From: an uncultured beta proteobacterium
GTDB taxonomy: Bacteria > Pseudomonadota > Gammaproteobacteria > Burkholderiales > Burkholderiaceae_C
NCBI GenBank assembly: GCA_903938815.1
Contig: CAJAES010000104.1
Coordinates: 1 to 64,000, forward strand
Reading direction: 5' to 3'
DNA length: 64,000 bases
Positions 45,486-56,689 of this stretch are shown here, piece after piece (within the stretch, counting starts at the first letter, position 1; each line of letters begins with the position of its first letter). The notes beneath the pieces are model-generated. The model searched no databases and had not been told where the DNA came from. It saw nothing but the letters and a program-made list of their open reading frames with translations. The position numbers and the translations under genes were made by a program.

Positions 45486-47378
45486 TCAGCCGTTGACCAG
45501 TTCCTTGATCTGCTGAAGCGCAGTCGGGTCTTCGATGGTGGTCAGGTCGCCCGGGTCGCGGCCCTCGCAGACGGCCTGCAGGGCGCGCCGCAGCAACTTG
45601 CCCGAGCGTGTCTTGGGCAGCACGGTGACGAAGCGCACGCGCGAGGGGCGTGCCACGGCGCCGAGTTGCCCGTCGACCACCTTCATGATCTCGCCCTCGA
45701 GCTTCAGCGCATCGGCGGGCGTGGCAGCCAGCGAGGGATCCTTCAGGACGGCGAAGGCCATCGCGACCTGCCCCTTGAGGTTGTCGGCCACGCCGACCAC
45801 CGCGACCTCGGCCACGTTCGGGTGGCTGGAGATGCTCTCCTCGATTTCGCGCGTGCCCAGGCGGTGGCCCGCGACGTTGATCACGTCGTCGGTGCGGCCC
45901 AGGATGAAGAAGTAGCCGTCTTCATCGCGAATGCCCCAGTCGAAGGTGCTGTAGACCTGCCGACCCGGAATGCTGCTCCAGTAGGTCTTCACGAAGCGGG
46001 CATCGTCGCGCCAGACGGTCTGCATGCAGCCGGGGGGCAACGGGCCCTCGATGGCGACCACACCCTTCTGGTTGGCGCCGGTCAGCTCTTCGCCGGTGTT
46101 CTCGTCGAGCAGCTTGACGTCGTAGCCGTAGACAGCCTTGCCGGGCGAGCCGAACTTGCTGTTGGCAGGCTCGATGCCGTTGCACAGGCTCAGGATCGGC
46201 CAGCCGGTCTCGGTCTGCCAGTAGTTGTCGATGATGGGGCGGCCCAGCGCTTCGGAGATCCAGGAGGCGGTGGGTTCGTCCAGCGGCTCGCCGGCCAGGA
46301 ACAGCGCACGCAGGCTCGACAGGTCGTGCCGCTTGAGCGCGGCCGGGTCCTGCTTCTTCAGCACCCGGACAGCGGTGGGTGCGCTGAACATCGAGGTGAC
46401 CTTGTACTTCTCGACCAGGCTCCACCAGACGGCGGCATCCGGCCGGGTGGGCAGGCCTTCGTACATGATGGTGGCCATGCCGGCGATCAGCGGGCCGTAG
46501 ACGATGTAGCTGTGGCCGACGACCCAGCCGATGTCGCTGGTGCTGAAGTACGTCTCGCCGGGCTGACCGAGGAAGATGTTCTTCATGCTCGAGGCCAGCG
46601 CGACGGCGTAGCCGCCGGTATCCCGCTGCACGCCCTTCGGCTTGCCGGTGGTGCCGCTGGTGTACAGGGTGTAGCTCGGGTGCGTTGCGTCCACCCAGGT
46701 GCAGGGCACGCGATCGTTCAGGTGCTTGTCGCGGAGCGCGGCGTAGTCCTGGTCGCGTCCGGGCGTCATGGGCATCGGGGCCAGGCCGCGATTGACCATC
46801 AGCACCTGGGCGGGCTTGTGCGCGGCCAGCTGGATCGCTTCGTCGAGCAGGCCCTTGTAGGGCACGACCTTGCCACCGCGGCTGCCGGCATCCGCGCTGA
46901 CGATGACCACAGGTTCGGCGTCGTCGATGCGGCTGGCCAGGCTGTGGCTGGCGAAGCCGCCGAAGACCACCGAATGCAGGGCGCCGATGCGCACACAGGC
47001 CAGCATCGCGAAGGCGGCCTCAGGAATCATCGGCATATAGATCAGCACACGGTCGCCGAGCTTCACGCCCATGTCCAGCAGCATCGCGGCCATGCGCTCG
47101 ACTTCGGCCTGCAGCTGCCCGAAGCTGTAGATCTTTTCTTCCGACGTCTCGGTGGAGACCCAGATCAGCGCGTTGCGGTCGGGGTGCGTGGCGGCATGGC
47201 GGTCCACCGCGTTGTGGCACAGATTCGTCTGGCCCCCGACGAACCAGCGCGCGAACGGCGGGTTGCTGTAGTCGCAGACCTGCTCGAAGGGCTTGTGCCA
47301 GTCGATCAGCGCGGCCTGCTCGGTCCAGAAGGCGTCGCGATCGGTGATGGAACGGCGGTAGAAATCAGCGTAGGCCAT
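45486..47378 (-). CDS. prpE: Propionate--CoA ligase
   Basis: A 630-aa AMP-forming short-chain acyl-CoA synthetase. It begins MAYADFYRRSITDRDAFW, which matches PrpE more than Acs. Motifs are YTSGTTGKPKGVQRDTGG (~242-259), YWQTETGWPI (~385), GRTDDVINVAGHRLGTREIE (~510-529) and the catalytic Lys in LPKTRSGKLLRR (~590). The QRDTGG after the P-loop is characteristic of propionyl-CoA synthetases. It lies 82 bp downstream of acuI on the same strand, suggesting a shared C3-acid function. Confidence 0.93.
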   Translation of the reverse strand: MAYADFYRRSITDRDAFWTEQAALIDWHKPFEQVCDYSNPPFARWFVGGQTNLCHNAVDRHAATHPDRNALIWVSTETSEEKIYSFGQLQAEVERMAAMLLDMGVKLGDRVLIYMPMIPEAAFAMLACVRIGALHSVVFGGFASHSLASRIDDAEPVVIVSADAGSRGGKVVPYKGLLDEAIQLAAHKPAQVLMVNRGLAPMPMTPGRDQDYAALRDKHLNDRVPCTWVDATHPSYTLYTSGTTGKPKGVQRDTGGYAVALASSMKNIFLGQPGETYFSTSDIGWVVGHSYIVYGPLIAGMATIMYEGLPTRPDAAVWWSLVEKYKVTSMFSAPTAVRVLKKQDPAALKRHDLSSLRALFLAGEPLDEPTASWISEALGRPIIDNYWQTETGWPILSLCNGIEPANSKFGSPGKAVYGYDVKLLDENTGEELTGANQKGVVAIEGPLPPGCMQTVWRDDARFVKTYWSSIPGRQVYSTFDWGIRDEDGYFFILGRTDDVINVAGHRLGTREIEESISSHPNVAEVAVVGVADNLKGQVAMAFAVLKDPSLAATPADALKLEGEIMKVVDGQLGAVARPSRVRFVTVLPKTRSGKLLRRALQAVCEGRDPGDLTTIEDPTALQQIKELVNG

Positions 47379-47460
47379 GCGTGTCTCCTGGTTCGGCCCG
47401 TCTGCGGAGCCTTGCCGTGCATTGTCCGCCCGGCCCTTGCGCCGCCCTGACGGGAGCCCC

Positions 47461-48447
<987 letters not shown>

Positions 48448-48492
48448 GAGTTTCCTTTCGGTCGTTGACAGACTCCGATAACGGCGGCTATT

Positions 48493-49041
48493 GTGCGCGT
48501 CGTGCCGAAAACCCGCGTTCCATCGTTGATCGCCCTGCTGCTGTGCGCCACTTCCGTGTGCGCGCAGCCTGCCGACGACCCGGTGCTGGATCTGCTGAAG
48601 TCCCGGGGCCTGGCGCCGCATGCGGCCATCGAGTCGGTCGTCGCACCCATGCGAACCGCCGCCGCCGATCTCGTGATGTCGGCCATGAACTACCTGGACA
48701 CCCGTTACCGCCGCGGCGGCAACAGCGCCGAAGAGGGCTTCGACTGCAGCGGCTTCACCCGCCATGTGTTCGACAGCGTCCTGGGCCTGCAACTGCCGCG
48801 CCGCTCGGCCGAGCAGGCACAGCAGGCCGGGCTCGCCTCCGTTGCGCGCACCGAACTGCAACCTGGCGATCTGGTCTTCTTCAACACCCTGAAGCGCACC
48901 TTCTCGCACGTCGGCATCTACATCGGCGACGGCAAGTTCATCCATTCGCCCCGCACCGGGCAGCAGGTCCGCATCGAAAGCATGCAGGAAAGCTACTGGG
49001 CGCGCCGCTTCGACGGCGCCCGCCGCGCAACGGGGCTTTAG
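48493..49041 (+). CDS. NlpC/P60 (C40) cell-wall peptidase
   Basis: A 182-aa secreted endopeptidase. The signal peptide is [17 protein letters not shown]. The NlpC/P60 domain has the catalytic Cys in [12 protein letters not shown] (~Cys84), [31 protein letters not shown] (~122-152) with the catalytic His, and a third polar residue after it. The predicted action is cleavage of peptide cross-bridges in peptidoglycan. The start is GTG at 48493 (another GTG at 48502). It is divergent from acuI with 45 bp between. Confidence 0.9.
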   Translation: MRVVPKTRVPSLIALLLCATSVCAQPADDPVLDLLKSRGLAPHAAIESVVAPMRTAAADLVMSAMNYLDTRYRRGGNSAEEGFDCSGFTRHVFDSVLGLQLPRRSAEQAQQAGLASVARTELQPGDLVFFNTLKRTFSHVGIYIGDGKFIHSPRTGQQVRIESMQESYWARRFDGARRATGL

Positions 49042-49063
49042 TTCGCCGAGGCACAATCGCCGG

Positions 49064-50188
49064 ATGGGTGAGAGTGTCATTCCGCTGGTGGACCAGCGAG
49101 TCGCGTCTTCGGTGCCGCGCATACCGCAGCTTCTCGCTGCGCCAGACGGTCTCCTGGCCGATACGCTGGGCCGCCCGCTGCATGATCTGCGCATCTCGGT
49201 CACGGACCGCTGCAACTTCCGCTGCAGCTACTGCATGCCGAAGGAAGTCTTCGACAAGACCTACCAGTTCCTGCCGCAGCCCTCGCTGCTGAGCTTCGAG
49301 GAGATCACGCGGCTGGCCCGGCTGTTCGTTCCGCACGGCGTGCACAAGCTGCGTCTCACGGGGGGCGAACCGCTGCTGCGCAAGGGCCTTGAAACGCTGA
49401 TCGCCATGCTGGCCGAACTGCGGACGCCTGCCGGCAACCCGCTGGACATCACGCTCACGACCAACGGTTCGCTGCTGGAGCGCAAGGCCGCGGCGCTGAA
49501 GTCAGCCGGGCTGAAGCGCGTGACCGTCAGCCTGGACGCGCTGGACGACGGCATCTTCCGCGCGATGAACGACGTCGATTTCCCCGTCTCGGACGTCCTG
49601 CGCGGCATCGAGGCAGCGCAGCGCGCGGGCCTGGCCCCCATCAAGATCAACATGGTCGTCAAGCGCGGCACCAACGACCACGAGATCGTGCCGCTGGCCC
49701 GCCACGTGCGCGAGCGGTTCGGCACGGGTGTGGTGCTGCGGTTCATCGAGTTCATGGATGTCGGCGCCACGAACGGCTGGCGCATGGACGCGGTGCTGCC
49801 GTCGGCCGACGTCGTGCAGCGCCTGGGCGAGGCATTTCCGCTGGAGCCGATGGACGCGACCGCACCGGGCGAGACAGCGCAGCGCTGGCGCTATGTCGAC
49901 GGGGGCGGCGAGATCGGCGTGATCTCGAGCGTCACGCAGGCCTTCTGCCGGGACTGCAACCGGGCGCGCCTGTCCACCGAAGGCAAGCTCTTCCTGTGCC
50001 TGTTCGCTTCGCGCGGACACGATCTCCGGGCCCTGCTGCGAGGCGATGCCAGCGATGCCCAGATCTCCGCCGTCATCGGCGACATCTGGGGCGGCCGCAA
50101 CGACCGCTACTCCGAACTCCGCAGCGGCCAGCAGGCGGACCCGGGCTCGGGCGAGCGCCGGGTCGAGATGCACTACATCGGCGGCTAG
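49064..50188 (+). CDS. moaA: GTP 3',8-cyclase (molybdenum cofactor step 1)
   Basis: A 374-aa radical-SAM enzyme. The N-terminal cluster motif is [16 protein letters not shown] (~47-62) and the SAM motif [16 protein letters not shown] (~94-109). The C-terminal second [4Fe-4S] cluster is [21 protein letters not shown] (~296-316). It ends in the functional GG (HYIGG). With MoaC (not in this window) it makes cyclic pyranopterin. The N-terminus is ~30 residues longer than E. coli MoaA. It follows the NlpC/P60 gene by 22 bp and is convergent with the RND gene, leaving 1 bp. Confidence 0.97.
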   Translation: MGESVIPLVDQRVASSVPRIPQLLAAPDGLLADTLGRPLHDLRISVTDRCNFRCSYCMPKEVFDKTYQFLPQPSLLSFEEITRLARLFVPHGVHKLRLTGGEPLLRKGLETLIAMLAELRTPAGNPLDITLTTNGSLLERKAAALKSAGLKRVTVSLDALDDGIFRAMNDVDFPVSDVLRGIEAAQRAGLAPIKINMVVKRGTNDHEIVPLARHVRERFGTGVVLRFIEFMDVGATNGWRMDAVLPSADVVQRLGEAFPLEPMDATAPGETAQRWRYVDGGGEIGVISSVTQAFCRDCNRARLSTEGKLFLCLFASRGHDLRALLRGDASDAQISAVIGDIWGGRNDRYSELRSGQQADPGSGERRVEMHYIGG

Positions 50189-50189
50189 A

Positions 50190-53100
50190 TCAGGCGGCGC
50201 CCTGCACGCGGGGCTCGCCGGGCCCACCGTGCCCCGGGTTTGCCACATCGCTCTCGGGCGTGGTGATTTCGCCCGGAATGCTCTTGCGGGCCAGCAGCGT
50301 GTACATCGTCGGCACGACGAAGATCGTCAGAAAGGTGCCCAGCGACATGCCGCCCACGATGACCCAGCCGATCTGCTGCCGGCTCTCGGCGCCGGCGCCC
50401 GTGGCCAGGGCCAGGGGCAAGGCCCCCAGGACCATGGCGCCGGTGGTCATAAGGATCGGGCGCAGCCGCATCGCGGACGCCTCGAGAACGGCCTCCATCA
50501 CGGGCTTGCCCTCCTGCCGCATCTGATTGCTGAACTCCACGATCAGGATGCCGTGCTTGCTGATCAGGCCGACGAGCGTGATGAGGCCGATCTGTGAATA
50601 CACGTTCAGCGTGCCTCCGGCGAGGTTCAGGGCCAGCAGCGCACCCACCATCGTCAGCGGCACCGCGATCAGGATCACGAAGGGGTCGATGAAGCTCTCG
50701 AACTGTGCGGCCAGCACCAGGAAGATGAACATCAGGGCCAGCACGAACACGACGCCGAGGGCGCCCGAGGATGAACGGAACTCGCGGCTCACGCCGTTCA
50801 GCTCGGTCACGTACCCCTGCGGAAGGATCCGGGCGGCTGTCTGGTCCATGAAGGTCAGGGCCTCGCCCAGCGAGTAGCCGGGCGCCAGGTTGGCGGTGAT
50901 GCTGACCGAGCGGCGCTGGTTGAAGTGGTTCAGCTCGCGCGGGCTCACGGCCTCGCGCACCTTCACCAGTGAACCCAGTGGCACCATGGTGTCGTTCCGG
51001 CCACGGACGAACAGACGCTCGATATCCTCGGGCGTGGTCCGGCCACGGCTCTCGGTCTGGACGATCACGTCGTACTGGTCGGCGTCGCGCTTGTAGCGTG
51101 TCACGGCGCGCCCACCGAGCATGGTCTCGACGGTCCGGGCCACGGCGTCGACACTGACCCCCATGTCGGCAGCGCGGTTGCGGTCCACCTCGACAAAGAT
51201 TTCAGGCTTGTTGAGCTGCAGGTCGATGTCGGGCTGGACGATGCCGGGGTTCTTGGCCATCTCGGCCAGCATCTGCTGCGCCACGCGCGCCAGGTTGGCG
51301 TAGCTGTCGCTCGTCTGCACGACGAACTCCACCGGACGCGAGCGGAAGCCCTGCCCTAGGCTCGGTGGCGTGATGGGGAAGGCGTTGACCCCCGGCAGGG
51401 AGCTCATCTTCGGCAGCAGGTCGCGGGCGAGCTGCTGCGTGGTGCGCGTGCGCTCGGACCAGTCGACCGTGCGAAAGAGCGCCGTTCCCTGGGACACCTG
51501 CCCGCCGCCCATGAACATGAAACGGCGGTCGAACTCCGGGTAGGAGACGCCGATGGCGTCGATGGCGTCGAGGTAGCGGGCGGTGAACTCCAGCGTGGCG
51601 CCATCGGGCGCGCGCACCGGCATGATGATCACGCCCCGGTCTTCCATCGGCGCCAGCTCGGCCTTGGTGTTGGTGAACAGCCACCAGCTCGCGCCGGCCG
51701 AGACAGCCATCACGATCAGGACCACCCAACGCTGGTGCAGCACCCACGACAAGGCCGTGCGGTAGCCGTTGGTCAGCGACACCAGCACAGCCTCCATGCC
51801 GCGGTCGAACCGGTTCGGCGTGGGGTTGTGGCGCAGCAGCTTGCTGCACATCATGGGCGTGAGTGTCAGGGCCACGAAGCCCGACACCACCACCGCGCCG
51901 GCCAGCGTCAGCGCGAATTCGCCGAACAGGCGCCCCGTGCGGCCGGGCGTGAACGCGAGCGGCGCGAACACGGCCACGAGCGTCAGCGTCATCGCGACGA
52001 CAGCGAAGCTGATCTCCCGGATGCCCTTGAGTGCGGCCTGGAACGGCGTGAGACCTTCCTCGATATGGCGGAAGATATTCTCGAGCACGACGATCGCGTC
52101 GTCCACCACCAGGCCGATGGCCAGCACCAGCGCCAGCAGCGTCAGCGTGTTGATGGTGAAGCCGGCGGCGGCGATCAGCGCGAAGGAGCCGATGAGACTG
52201 ATCGGGATCGTGACCAGCGGGATGATGGAAGCGCGCACGGTGCGCAGGAAGACGAAGACCACCAGCGCCACCAGCACCACCGCCTCGGCGACGGTGGTGT
52301 AGACCGACTTGATGGAACGGTCGATGAAGACGGAGTTGTCGTTGGCCGGAACGACCGTGACGGACGCCGGCAGGTCCCGCTGGATCTGCGGCATCATGGC
52401 CCGCACGCCCGCCGAGACTTCGAGCGGGTTGGCCGTGGCGTTGCGGATGACACCGGTCGAGATGGACGGCACGCCGTTCAGGCGCACGCGGGAGCGCTCG
52501 TTGGCCGCCGCTTCCTGCACCCTGGCAACGTCCCGGAGCCGGACCGTGTAGCCGTTGGCCGTCCGGAGCGCGATCTCCTTGAACTGCGCCACCGTGTTGA
52601 GGTCGGTGCGGGCGGTGACGTTGAATTCGCGCTGCTGGCTCTCGATCCGGCCGGCCGGAACTTCGAGGTTCTGGCGCCGCAACGCGTCCTCGACGTCCTG
52701 CACGGTGAGCCGGAAGGCCGCCATCTTGTCGGCATCGAGCCAGATGCGCATCGCGTAGGCGCGGTCGCCACCCACCTGGATGTCGGCGACACCGGGAACC
52801 GTCTGCAGGCGCGGCTTGACGATGCGGTTGATGAGGTCGGTGATCTCCAGCGGCGACAGCGTCTCGCTGGTGTAGGCCAGCCAGATGGTGGGCGTGGCAT
52901 CGGCCTCGACCTTGGCGATGACGGGTTCGTCCACGGCGTCGGGCAGCCGGCCACGCACGCGGGACACGCGGTCGCGCACGTCGGCGGCGGCGTTGTCCGG
53001 GTCCTTCTCGAGCTTGAAGCGCACCGTGATCTGGCTCTGCTCGGCACGCGAGATGGACGTGATGATGTCGACGCCCTCGATGCCCGCGATGGAGTCCTCG

Positions 53101-53300
53101 AGCGGCTTCGTCACCTGTGACTCGATGACCTCCGAGGACGCACCGGTGAGCCGGGTGGTGACGTTGACCACGGGCTCGTCGATACGCGGGTACTCGCGCA
53201 GCGTCAGGCGGTCGAAGGAGACCAGGCCGACCAGCAGCACCAGCAGCGACAGCACGGTGGCGAAGACCGGGCGGCGGATGGAGAGTTCCGAGATGCGCAT
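50190..53300 (-). CDS. RND efflux pump inner-membrane permease
   Basis: A 1036-aa, 12-span proton antiporter of the HAE1/AcrB superfamily. It begins MRISELSIRRPVFATVLSLLV. TM4 keeps the paired proton-relay Asp residues in LAIGLVVDDAIVVLENIFRHIEEG (~405-428). A large periplasmic loop precedes TM2, and a second is at ~560-870. The GGDRAYAMRIWLDADKMAAF and VPAGRIES stretches are seen in the MdtB/MexF-like branch. It lies 16 bp after the adaptor gene, in one operon; no outer-membrane TolC-type gene follows. Confidence 0.95.
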   Translation of the reverse strand: MRISELSIRRPVFATVLSLLVLLVGLVSFDRLTLREYPRIDEPVVNVTTRLTGASSEVIESQVTKPLEDSIAGIEGVDIITSISRAEQSQITVRFKLEKDPDNAAADVRDRVSRVRGRLPDAVDEPVIAKVEADATPTIWLAYTSETLSPLEITDLINRIVKPRLQTVPGVADIQVGGDRAYAMRIWLDADKMAAFRLTVQDVEDALRRQNLEVPAGRIESQQREFNVTARTDLNTVAQFKEIALRTANGYTVRLRDVARVQEAAANERSRVRLNGVPSISTGVIRNATANPLEVSAGVRAMMPQIQRDLPASVTVVPANDNSVFIDRSIKSVYTTVAEAVVLVALVVFVFLRTVRASIIPLVTIPISLIGSFALIAAAGFTINTLTLLALVLAIGLVVDDAIVVLENIFRHIEEGLTPFQAALKGIREISFAVVAMTLTLVAVFAPLAFTPGRTGRLFGEFALTLAGAVVVSGFVALTLTPMMCSKLLRHNPTPNRFDRGMEAVLVSLTNGYRTALSWVLHQRWVVLIVMAVSAGASWWLFTNTKAELAPMEDRGVIIMPVRAPDGATLEFTARYLDAIDAIGVSYPEFDRRFMFMGGGQVSQGTALFRTVDWSERTRTTQQLARDLLPKMSSLPGVNAFPITPPSLGQGFRSRPVEFVVQTSDSYANLARVAQQMLAEMAKNPGIVQPDIDLQLNKPEIFVEVDRNRAADMGVSVDAVARTVETMLGGRAVTRYKRDADQYDVIVQTESRGRTTPEDIERLFVRGRNDTMVPLGSLVKVREAVSPRELNHFNQRRSVSITANLAPGYSLGEALTFMDQTAARILPQGYVTELNGVSREFRSSSGALGVVFVLALMFIFLVLAAQFESFIDPFVILIAVPLTMVGALLALNLAGGTLNVYSQIGLITLVGLISKHGILIVEFSNQMRQEGKPVMEAVLEASAMRLRPILMTTGAMVLGALPLALATGAGAESRQQIGWVIVGGMSLGTFLTIFVVPTMYTLLARKSIPGEITTPESDVANPGHGGPGEPRVQGAA

Positions 53301-53316
53301 GTCGTGTCCTTGGGGT

Positions 53317-54564
53317 TCAGGCCGGCGGACGAGCTGCGCCGTTGGCGGCACCACTGGCAGCACCACTGGCAGCTCCGCTCGCCGGGCGGGCCGGCGCACG
53401 GCCTGCCGAGGCGAGATCGACCACGCGCACCGGCAAGGCGTCGCCGCGCATCAGGCGGGCCTGTCCGGCCGTCACGAGGACATCGCCTTCCTTCAGGCCC
53501 TGCAGGACTTCGACGCGGCCGAGCACGCGCATGCCCAGCTTGGCCTCGATCCGCTGGGACACCTTGCCCCCCGGACCGTCGACCACCTTGATGATGTACT
53601 GCTTGCCGCCCTGAGGAACCAGAGACTCCTCCGGCACGACGAGCGCGTTCTCGCGCGCACCCAGCACCGTGCGGGCGCGGGCGAACATGCCCGGGCGCAG
53701 GACCCCGTCGCGGTTGTCCAGGCGGGCACGCACGAGCAGCGAACGCCCGTTGGCATCGACCTGCGAATCCAGCGCCTCGATGCGGGCGTTGAAGCGCTGT
53801 CCTGGCAGCGCATCGACCAGCACCTCCACCGGCAGACCGGGCTTCACGCGGGCGAGGTCGCGCTCGGGCAGGCGGTAGTCCACCCACACCTGGGATGTGT
53901 CTTCGAGATTGACGAGGTCGGCGCCGTCCTTGACGTAGTCGCCCAGGCTGACCAGCAGGATGCCCGACTGCCCGTCGAACGGGGCCAGCACCCGCATGCG
54001 GGCCAGCTGGGCCTGAGCCAGAGCCACCTGGGCCTGCGCCACCTCCATCGATGCGGCGCTCTGGTCGACGGCGCTCTGGCTGACGAAGTTCTGCGCCACG
54101 AGCTCGCGGTTGCGCTGCAATTGCGTGCGCGCGATCGAAGCCTGCGCCTCGGCCTGCTGCAGCTGCGCCCGCTGCAGGGTGTCGTCAAGCTGGACCAGCA
54201 ACTGACCGCGCTTGACGCGCTGCCCCTCGTTGAAACCGATCTTGGCGATGCGGCCGCTGACCTCCGGCCTGAGCGTCACGCCCTGGCGCGAGCGCAGGGT
54301 ACCGACAGCTTCCGTCTCGTCGACGAGCCGCATCATCTTCACGGTACCGACTTCCACCGCCACCGGCCCACCCCCGCCGCCGCCGCCAGGCCCGCCCGGG
54401 CCGCTCGGTCCACCTCGTGCAGGGCCGGCGCCGCCACCGGGCGCGCCGCCTTGGGCGGAGGGCGCCGAGGCACCGGGCTTGGGCGACTTCTGCACCCACC
54501 AGGCAACGGCGCCAGCGCCCAGCAGGCCGACGATGGCGACCGCAACGGTGATTTTCTTGTTCAT
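53317..54564 (-). CDS. RND efflux periplasmic adaptor (MFP)
   Basis: A 415-aa membrane-fusion protein. It has an N-terminal anchor (ITVAVAIVGLLGAGAVAWWV) and a striking Gly/Pro-rich segment (~40-70). The lipoyl/hairpin domains are at ~75-210 (LRPEVSGRIAKIGFNEGQRVKRGQLLVQLDD) with a short alpha-hairpin rich in Ala/Gln. The beta-barrel is at ~215-370. The C-terminus ends in tandem GAAS repeats (~395-411). It bridges the RND pump to an outer-membrane channel. The Gly-rich and Ala/Ser-repeat ends are low complexity and likely flexible. Confidence 0.93.
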   Translation of the reverse strand: MNKKITVAVAIVGLLGAGAVAWWVQKSPKPGASAPSAQGGAPGGGAGPARGGPSGPGGPGGGGGGGPVAVEVGTVKMMRLVDETEAVGTLRSRQGVTLRPEVSGRIAKIGFNEGQRVKRGQLLVQLDDTLQRAQLQQAEAQASIARTQLQRNRELVAQNFVSQSAVDQSAASMEVAQAQVALAQAQLARMRVLAPFDGQSGILLVSLGDYVKDGADLVNLEDTSQVWVDYRLPERDLARVKPGLPVEVLVDALPGQRFNARIEALDSQVDANGRSLLVRARLDNRDGVLRPGMFARARTVLGARENALVVPEESLVPQGGKQYIIKVVDGPGGKVSQRIEAKLGMRVLGRVEVLQGLKEGDVLVTAGQARLMRGDALPVRVVDLASAGRAPARPASGAASGAASGAANGAARPPA

Positions 54565-54634
54565 CAGGGATCCTGAGGGAATGCGGCAATGTAGCGGCTG
54601 TCAGCAGTTCTTGCTTCGACCCGGCCAAGCCGTC

Positions 54635-55078
54635 TCAGCGGGTGACGCGTATCTCCGCCGCGCCGCGGTTGGCGAGCTGGTCGGCCCGCTCGTTGCCCGG
54701 GTCACCGTTGTGGCCGCGCACCCAGCGCCAATCCACGTGATGCCGGGTCCGCAGCTCATCGAGCTGCTGCCACAGGTCGATGTTCTTGACCGGCTTGCGG
54801 TCGGCCGTCGTCCAGCCTCGTGCCTTCCAGCCGTGGATCCACGTCGTGATGCCGTCCTTCACGTAGGAGCTGTCGGTGTGCAGGACGACGTGGCTGCCCT
54901 GCTTGAGCACCGAGAGCGCCTGGATGACGGCGGTGAGCTCCATCCGGTTGTTCGTGGTCAGCGGCTCGCCGCCCCACAGTTCCTTCTCGTGCGGCCCCGA
55001 GCGCAGCCAGGCCCCCCAGCCACCCGGGCCGGGGTTGCCCTTGCAGGCGCCATCGGTATAGATCTCGACTTCGGTCAT
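54635..55078 (-). CDS. rnhA: Ribonuclease HI
   Basis: A 147-aa enzyme degrading RNA of RNA:DNA hybrids. Catalytic acids are visible: Asp9 ([17 protein letters not shown]), Glu47 (NNRMELTAV), Asp69 ([11 protein letters not shown]) and the last Asp in [15 protein letters not shown] (~133). The basic handle helix region [15 protein letters not shown] is present. The start ATG overlaps the methyltransferase stop by ATGA. Confidence 0.97.
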   Translation of the reverse strand: MTEVEIYTDGACKGNPGPGGWGAWLRSGPHEKELWGGEPLTTNNRMELTAVIQALSVLKQGSHVVLHTDSSYVKDGITTWIHGWKARGWTTADRKPVKNIDLWQQLDELRTRHHVDWRWVRGHNGDPGNERADQLANRGAAEIRVTR

Positions 55079-55920
55079 CCGTGCTCCATCTCGTCAGTTT
55101 CGCGTCGTCGCTGTGCGACGACGGCTTGCGCCTTGGGTCGGGCGCGCAGGTCGCGCTTGGCCAGGCCCACCAGCCGCATTCCTCGCACCCGCTTCACGGC
55201 CTCGACGACATAGACCGCGCCGAGCACCGGCCACCAGCGGTCGCCCAGCGGCTCCATCCAGGCGAAGCGCTGCAGCCAGCGTTCGCTCTCGCAGGGGGGG
55301 CGCCAGCAGCCGAAGCGCGCCGTCTCGACCTCGAAACCCAGCAGGCGCAGCCAGTCGCGCAGCCGCCAGTAGCCCAGAAAGTCGCCGGCACGCGGCAGGA
55401 ACAGCCCCTCGTCGCGGCCCAGACCCAGCCGCTGCCGTCCGTGGCCGACACGCTGTCGAAGGCCCCAGAGGCTGGCCGGGTTGAAGCCGACGATCAGGAC
55501 ACGGCCCTCGGGCACCAGCACGCGCTCGACCTCGCGAAGCGTCAGGTGCGGGTCGCGCGCCAGTTCGAGCGAGTGGGGCAGCACCACCAGATCCAGGCTC
55601 GTGTTCGGGAAGGGCAGCGCGTCGAACTCGCAGTGCAGGTGGATCCGCTGGCCCTCGACCTGCGTGGTCGAGATGCCGTCCGGTGCAGGCAGGTCCGGCA
55701 GCGGTTCGGGCACGATCAGGGAGTCGCTGGCCACCCAACGGTGCGGCATGCGGTTGGCACGCAGGCCGTCGAGTTCCGGCAACCCCAGCTGCAGCGCGTG
55801 GAAGCCGAAGGCGTCGGATACGCCATGATCGAGCCGGTCCTGTTCCCAGGCGAGCAGGTATCGTCCCGGCGCGGTCCGCAGCCAGGACCCCAACTCTATA
55901 ATCGACTCATCTCTCGTCAT
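55075..55920 (-). CDS. SAM-dependent methyltransferase-like protein
   Basis: A 281-aa class I methyltransferase-like protein, lying between rnhA and gloB. Features are [22 protein letters not shown] at the N-terminus, a Rossmann-type core with [25 protein letters not shown] (motif II/post-I region, ~100-124), [29 protein letters not shown] (motif III, ~129-157), and a C-terminal half with [19 protein letters not shown]. The glycine-rich SAM motif I is not clear. The substrate is unknown. Its start codon (55920-55918) overlaps the divergent gloB start codon by two bases. Confidence 0.8.
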   Translation of the reverse strand: MTRDESIIELGSWLRTAPGRYLLAWEQDRLDHGVSDAFGFHALQLGLPELDGLRANRMPHRWVASDSLIVPEPLPDLPAPDGISTTQVEGQRIHLHCEFDALPFPNTSLDLVVLPHSLELARDPHLTLREVERVLVPEGRVLIVGFNPASLWGLRQRVGHGRQRLGLGRDEGLFLPRAGDFLGYWRLRDWLRLLGFEVETARFGCWRPPCESERWLQRFAWMEPLGDRWWPVLGAVYVVEAVKRVRGMRLVGLAKRDLRARPKAQAVVAQRRRETDEMEHG

Positions 55921-56689
55921 GAACCTCGTAGCGCTGCCCGCATTCGCCGACAACTACATCTGGATGCTGCACGACGGCCGCGATGCCGTCGTCGTGGACC
56001 CGGGCGATGCGGCACCCGTGCTCGCCGCGCTTGACTCGATGTCGTTGCGGCTCGTCGGCATTCTAGTGACGCACCACCACGCGGATCACGTCGGCGGTGT
56101 CGACGCCCTGAGAAGCCGCCTGGAAGGCCCGGTCTACGCCCCTGCCGCAGAGGTCACGCCCGAGCCGCACGTGCCCGTTTGCGGCGGCGACGTGGTCGAA
56201 CTGCTGGCGCGGCGCTTCACGGTCATCGATGTGCCGGGCCACACGGCAGGCCACATCGCCTACCTGCAGCTGGATGGCGGCGACACGCCGCTGCTCTTCT
56301 GCGGGGACACGCTCTTTTCGGGCGGCTGCGGGCGGCTCTTCGAGGGCACACCGGCCCAGATGCACGACTCGCTGTCACGCCTGGCTTCCCTGCCGGGCGG
56401 CACGCAGGTATGCTGCACGCACGAGTACACGTTGTCGAATCTGCGTTTTGCTGCGGCCGTCGAGCCTCGCAACGCGGAACTTCTGGCGCATACGGCGCTC
56501 TGCCAGACAGAGCGCGCGGCTGGGCGCCCCACCCTGCCCAGCCGGATCGCGCTCGAACGACAGATCAATCCATTCCTGCGCTGCGCCGAACCCACCGTGA
56601 TGGAGGCGTCGCTGGCCCAGGGTGCCTCGGGCCGAAGCGGGCCCGAGGTCTTCGCAGCGCTGCGGCGCTGGAAAGACAACTTCCGATGA
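55919..56689 (+). CDS. gloB: Hydroxyacylglutathione hydrolase (glyoxalase II)
   Basis: A 256-aa metallo-beta-lactamase-fold enzyme splitting S-lactoylglutathione, the second step of methylglyoxal detoxification. The dinuclear metal motif THHHADHVGG is at ~51-60, with VIDVPGHTAGHIAYL (~102-116), FCGDTLFSGGCGRLFEG (~128-144) and CCTHEYTLSNLRFA (~163-176). It starts [17 protein letters not shown], the normal N-terminus. The stop overlaps the mltD start (ATGA). Confidence 0.97.
   Translation: MNLVALPAFADNYIWMLHDGRDAVVVDPGDAAPVLAALDSMSLRLVGILVTHHHADHVGGVDALRSRLEGPVYAPAAEVTPEPHVPVCGGDVVELLARRFTVIDVPGHTAGHIAYLQLDGGDTPLLFCGDTLFSGGCGRLFEGTPAQMHDSLSRLASLPGGTQVCCTHEYTLSNLRFAAAVEPRNAELLAHTALCQTERAAGRPTLPSRIALERQINPFLRCAEPTVMEASLAQGASGRSGPEVFAALRRWKDNFR

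Noticed and set aside
51735-53120. Long plus-strand ORF (461 codons) opposite the RND permease
   Set aside because: It is an antisense shadow of a clear 12-span transporter; the peptide is His/Arg/Asp-rich with no family pattern, as expected from GC-rich opposite-strand frames.
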